Position numbers and translations under genes: made by a program | Notes under the pieces: generated by a model | What the model saw: the letters and a program-made list of their open reading frames with translations, nothing else | Told to the model about the DNA's origin: nothing | Databases searched by the model: none | Shown: piece after piece, positions 61,138 through 64,000 of the stretch | How the letters are laid out: each line of letters begins with the position of its first letter | How positions within the stretch are numbered: the stretch's first letter is position 1 | NCBI RefSeq assembly: GCF_016522505.1 | Contig: NZ_JAEHOH010000010.1 | Location: forward strand, 1 to 64,000 | Length of the DNA: 64,000 nucleotides | From: Leucobacter chromiisoli | Lineage (GTDB): Bacteria; Actinomycetota; Actinomycetes; Actinomycetales; Microbacteriaceae | Direction: 5' to 3'

Positions 61138-62997
61138 GTGTCCACGCTCATGCGGATCCTGCAGTTCACCAGATCGCTGACCCCCTATTACATCGGGATC
61201 ATGGTCGCGGCCGCCGTGGTGACCGCCGCGGGGCTGTCGGTCCCCTTCATCACGGGGAAGGCGACCGACGTGGTGGTGGAGGCCGTGCGCTCGATCGCGG
61301 GTGGCGAGGGGGTGCCGGACGACGCGATCCGGATCGTGGTGCTGCTCTCGCTCGCGCTGCTGGCGGCGAGCCTGGTCGAGACCTTCGTCAGCAACATCGG
61401 CGGGTACTGGGGCGACGTGATGAGCGCGAAGATGCGCACCATCCTCTCCACGCGCTACTTCGAGAAACTGCTCTCCCTGCCGCAGCGCTACTACGACAAC
61501 GAGCTCACGGGCACCATCGTGGCCCGCCTGAACCGGTCGATCTCCGAGGTCACCAACTTCATGAAGTCGTTCTCGAACATGTTCGTGACGATGCTGATGA
61601 CGACGGTGGCGGTGCTCGCGATCAGCGCCTGGCACTACTGGCCGCTCGCGCTGCTGCTGCTCATCGCCTACCCCCTCTATCTCTGGCTGACGGCGCTGAC
61701 GAGCCGGAAGTGGCAGCGGCTGGAGGGACGCAAGAACGAGCACGTCGATATCGCCTCGGGCCGGTTCTCCGAGGTCGTCGGGCAGATCCGCGTGGTCAAA
61801 TCGTTCGTGCGGGAGCGCAGCGAGCTGCAGCACTTCGAGGAGCACTTCGACGAGACGGTGCAGCTCACCGCCGAGCAGTCCCGGCACTGGCACCTCATGG
61901 ACGGCCTGCGCCGCGGCGTGCTGAACGTGATCTTCTTCGCCCTCTACGTGATCATCTTCGTGCGCACCGTGACGGGGCACTTCACGCCCGGCGAGATGGT
62001 GATGCTGATCCAGCTCATGGCGATGGCGCGGCAGCCGGTGACGAGCCTCAGCTGGGTCGTCGACTCCGCCCAGCGGGCCATCGCGGGATCGAAGTCGTAT
62101 TTCGAGGTCATGGAGATCGACCCGGCGGATCTCGACGGGGGACCGGCCGGCCGAGCGACGGGTCGCCGCGATGCGGCGGATATCCGCGATGCGGCCTCTC
62201 CCGGCGCTCCCGGTTCGCGCGACGGCGGCGACGCGCCGATGGCGTCGTTCAGGAACGTGCGCTTCGGGTACGACGAGGACGACGACGTGGTCTCCGGCAT
62301 CTCCTTCGACATGGCGCGCGGCGAGCGGGTGGCGCTCGTCGGAGAGTCCGGCGGCGGCAAGAGCACCCTGATCAACCTGCTGCTGGGGCTGTACTCGCCG
62401 CGCTCCGGCAGCATCGAGGTCGCCGGGATCGACGGCGACCTCTCCGCGCTGCGCCGCAGCATCGGCGTCGTGTTCCAGGATCCCTCGCTCTTCTCCGGCA
62501 CCATCGCCGAGAACATCGCCTACGGGCGCCCCGATGCGAGCCGCGAGGAGATCGAGGAGGTGGCGAAGCGGGCCGCCGTCGACATCTTCGTGGAGAAGTT
62601 CCCCGCGGGCTACGACACCGTCATCGGCGAGCGGGGGATGAAGCTCTCGGGCGGCCAGAAGCAGCGCATCGCCGTGGCGCGGGCCATGCTGAAGGACGCG
62701 CCCATCCTCGTGCTCGACGAGGCGACGAGCGCGCTCGACACGAAGTCGGAGCGCCTCGTGCAGGCCGGCCTCGAGGAGCTCATGCGGGGGCGCACCAGCC
62801 TGATCATCGCGCACCGCCTCTCGACGATCGCCGAGGTCGACCGCATCATCACGCTGCGCGACGGGCGCATCGACGAGATCGGCACCCCGGCCGAGCTCAC
62901 CGAGTCCGGGGGCATCTACGCCGAGCTGCTCGCCCTGCAGAACTCGACGTCGAAGGCCGATCGCAAGCGCCTCAAGCGCTTCGACGTGATCGGCTGA
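61138..62997 (+). CDS. ABC transporter, ATP-binding and permease protein (exporter)
   Basis: 619 residues. N-terminal transmembrane domain of six helices (about 1-310), then the nucleotide-binding domain (about 375-610) with Walker A GESGGGKST, Q-loop VVFQDPSLFSG, signature LSGGQKQR, Walker B ILVLDEATSALD and switch His IIAHRLSTI. Start GTG 61138 with GGAGG 9 nt upstream; the frame is open back to 60982. Single-gene half-transporter, probably homodimeric lipid or drug exporter. The linker between domains (about 345-370) is Gly/Ala/Asp-rich and longer than usual. Confidence 0.92.
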   Translation: MSTLMRILQFTRSLTPYYIGIMVAAAVVTAAGLSVPFITGKATDVVVEAVRSIAGGEGVPDDAIRIVVLLSLALLAASLVETFVSNIGGYWGDVMSAKMRTILSTRYFEKLLSLPQRYYDNELTGTIVARLNRSISEVTNFMKSFSNMFVTMLMTTVAVLAISAWHYWPLALLLLIAYPLYLWLTALTSRKWQRLEGRKNEHVDIASGRFSEVVGQIRVVKSFVRERSELQHFEEHFDETVQLTAEQSRHWHLMDGLRRGVLNVIFFALYVIIFVRTVTGHFTPGEMVMLIQLMAMARQPVTSLSWVVDSAQRAIAGSKSYFEVMEIDPADLDGGPAGRATGRRDAADIRDAASPGAPGSRDGGDAPMASFRNVRFGYDEDDDVVSGISFDMARGERVALVGESGGGKSTLINLLLGLYSPRSGSIEVAGIDGDLSALRRSIGVVFQDPSLFSGTIAENIAYGRPDASREEIEEVAKRAAVDIFVEKFPAGYDTVIGERGMKLSGGQKQRIAVARAMLKDAPILVLDEATSALDTKSERLVQAGLEELMRGRTSLIIAHRLSTIAEVDRIITLRDGRIDEIGTPAELTESGGIYAELLALQNSTSKADRKRLKRFDVIG

Positions 62998-63086
62998 GCC
63001 GCGCCGCCGCCCGTGAAGCATCGGGTGAGGAGCCGGCCCGGGGCCCCGTCGCTTCGCCGGGATCGCGACGGCGGTCGCCCCGCCAC

Positions 63087-63092
63087 TACGAT
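63087..63092 (+). promoter_or_regulatory. -10 box TACGAT for the last MFS gene
   Basis: TACGAT, 7 nt before ATG at 63100. Confidence 0.45.
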
Positions 63093-63099
63093 GGTGCAG

Positions 63100-64000
63100 A
63101 TGTCTCCCCTCGCCGACCGTCGCCGCGCCCGCGTCGCGACGATGATCGCCTTCGCCACGAACGGCGCGCTGCCCGCGACCCTGATGGCCCGGTACGCGGA
63201 GGTGAAGGAGCTCCTCGGGATCGACGCCGCCGTGTTCGGCATCGTGGTGGTCGGCTACCTCCTCGGCGCCGCCGGAGCGTTCCAGCTGCCGGGCGCGATC
63301 CTGCGCCGCCTGGGCAGCCGCGGTGCCACGTCGACCGGGACGGTCTGGATCGCGCTCGCGCTGGTGCTCGCCACCCTCGGGGTCGCGACGGGGCAGCTGT
63401 GGCTCTTCGTCGTCGGTCTCGTGCTCGCCGGCTTCGGCGACGCCGCGGTCGACGTGGCGGAGAACGCGCAGGGCCTCCGGGTGCAGGAGGCCTACGGCAG
63501 GTCGCTGCTCTCCTCGATGCACGCCGGCTGGAGCGTGGGAGCCGCCGTCGGCGGGGTCGTGGGCACGGTCGCCGGCTCGCTGGGCGTGCCGCTGCTCGTC
63601 CACGTGGCCGCCTGGGGGGTCGTCTGCGTCGTCGCGATGACCTGGTCGGGGCGCTTCTTCCTCGCCGATGCTCACGTCGGGGAGACCGCGGATCCGGGCA
63701 CCGGCAGGATCGGCGCTCGCGCCCTGCGGCTGCTGATTCCGCTCGCGCTCGTCGCGCTGGCCGGGATCGCGGTCGAGGACATCGGCAACAACTGGTCAGC
63801 CGTGCTGCTCGCCACGGAGCGCGGCGTTCCGGTCGCGTCGGCTGGGATCGGTCTGAGCGTCCTGCTGGGAGCGCAGTTCGCCGGCCGCCTCGTCGGCGAC
63901 CGATTCATCGACCGCGTCGGCAACCGGGCCGCGCTCCTCGTCAGCCTGGTCATGATCGCCGGAGGCTTCGTCCTCGCCGCATGGGCGCCGTGGGCGTGGC
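63100..64000 (+). CDS. MFS transporter, 3' end beyond the window
   Basis: 300 residues visible, no stop before the end of the window. Starts MSPLADRRRARVATMIAFAT. Predicted helices include GIVVVGYLLGAAGAFQLPGA and a GxxxDxxxDVAEN motif (GFGDAAVDVAENAQGLRVQE). The pattern resembles the Bcr/YbjJ-like MFS subgroup. Leaderless ATG at 63100 after TACGAT with a 7-nt gap. Substrate unknown. Confidence 0.85.
   Translation, partial: MSPLADRRRARVATMIAFATNGALPATLMARYAEVKELLGIDAAVFGIVVVGYLLGAAGAFQLPGAILRRLGSRGATSTGTVWIALALVLATLGVATGQLWLFVVGLVLAGFGDAAVDVAENAQGLRVQEAYGRSLLSSMHAGWSVGAAVGGVVGTVAGSLGVPLLVHVAAWGVVCVVAMTWSGRFFLADAHVGETADPGTGRIGARALRLLIPLALVALAGIAVEDIGNNWSAVLLATERGVPVASAGIGLSVLLGAQFAGRLVGDRFIDRVGNRAALLVSLVMIAGGFVLAAWAPWAW

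Noticed and set aside
1-64000. tRNA, rRNA, CRISPR array or prophage
   Set aside because: No cloverleaf T-loop motif, spacer array, or phage structural genes were found by reading the sequence.

Overview
The window is about 70% G+C and very densely coded. It carries hallmarks of a high-GC Gram-positive actinobacterium: MocR/GntR, PucR and MntR-type regulators, DUF3097, ThpR, a TM0106-type RecB/helicase, leaderless genes and Tat-exported surface proteins. Gene content and the style of the exported proteins fit Microbacteriaceae best, possibly Leucobacter. That placement is an inference, because no rRNA gene or phylogenetic marker is present. I see no tRNA, rRNA, CRISPR array, prophage or plasmid genes. 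The only mobile element is an IS30-family copy whose terminal repeat begins at base 1.

Layout. 1-1284: IS30 element. 1352-9753: a coiled-coil TPM-family paralogue divergent from pspA, a tyrosine phosphatase, an orphan membrane-anchored solute-binding protein, an arginase-fold protein coupled to a small HEXXH protein, DUF3097 and an MFS exporter. 9792-19848: acyl-CoA hydrolase, orphan adenine methyltransferase, a MocR regulator that lacks the PLP lysine, ThpR, DUF1648, three GNAT acetyltransferases, and a second, intact MocR overlapping mntR. 19977-22677: a lipoprotein and the full-length TPM protein. 22756-29419: LysR regulator divergent from a lysine/arginine decarboxylase - APC permease - universal stress protein - diaminopimelate decarboxylase run, which reads as a lysine/cadaverine module. 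29469-39413: enoyl-CoA hydratase with a small membrane protein, CPBP protease, YchJ, DEAD-box helicase with a long leader, a 1240-residue nuclease-helicase, and an aminotransferase. 39627-42917: copper cassette (two 17-bp operators, CopZ, a DUF1541 protein, CopA). 43171-46512: Tat-exported protein, anchored surface protein, and an ECF sigma factor with a built-in zinc-finger/membrane domain. 46727-51702: PucR regulator with an APC permease - unknown protein - zinc alcohol dehydrogenase run. 51842-58315: unknown protein, GNAT-AAA+ fusion, alanine dehydrogenase/Lrp pair, succinate-semialdehyde dehydrogenase and GntR. 58490-64000: nicotinamidase, Na+/H+ antiporter, ABC exporter and a truncated MFS gene.

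How the genes work together. Several blocks are regulator-plus-target units for nitrogen compounds (LysR/decarboxylase, PucR/permease-dehydrogenase, Lrp/ald, GntR/SSADH). Together they suggest growth on amino acids and amines. The copper cassette and mntR handle metals. PspA and the two TPM-family proteins suggest an envelope-stress theme. A recurring feature is that about twenty genes lack a Shine-Dalgarno sequence and instead carry a TANNNT/CANNNT -10 box ending 6 or 7 nt before the start codon. This leaderless signature was used to choose starts. Two poly-G/poly-C blocks (53780-53902 and 55844-55963) lie between convergent genes inside inverted arms. They are probably sequencing artefacts at terminator hairpins.
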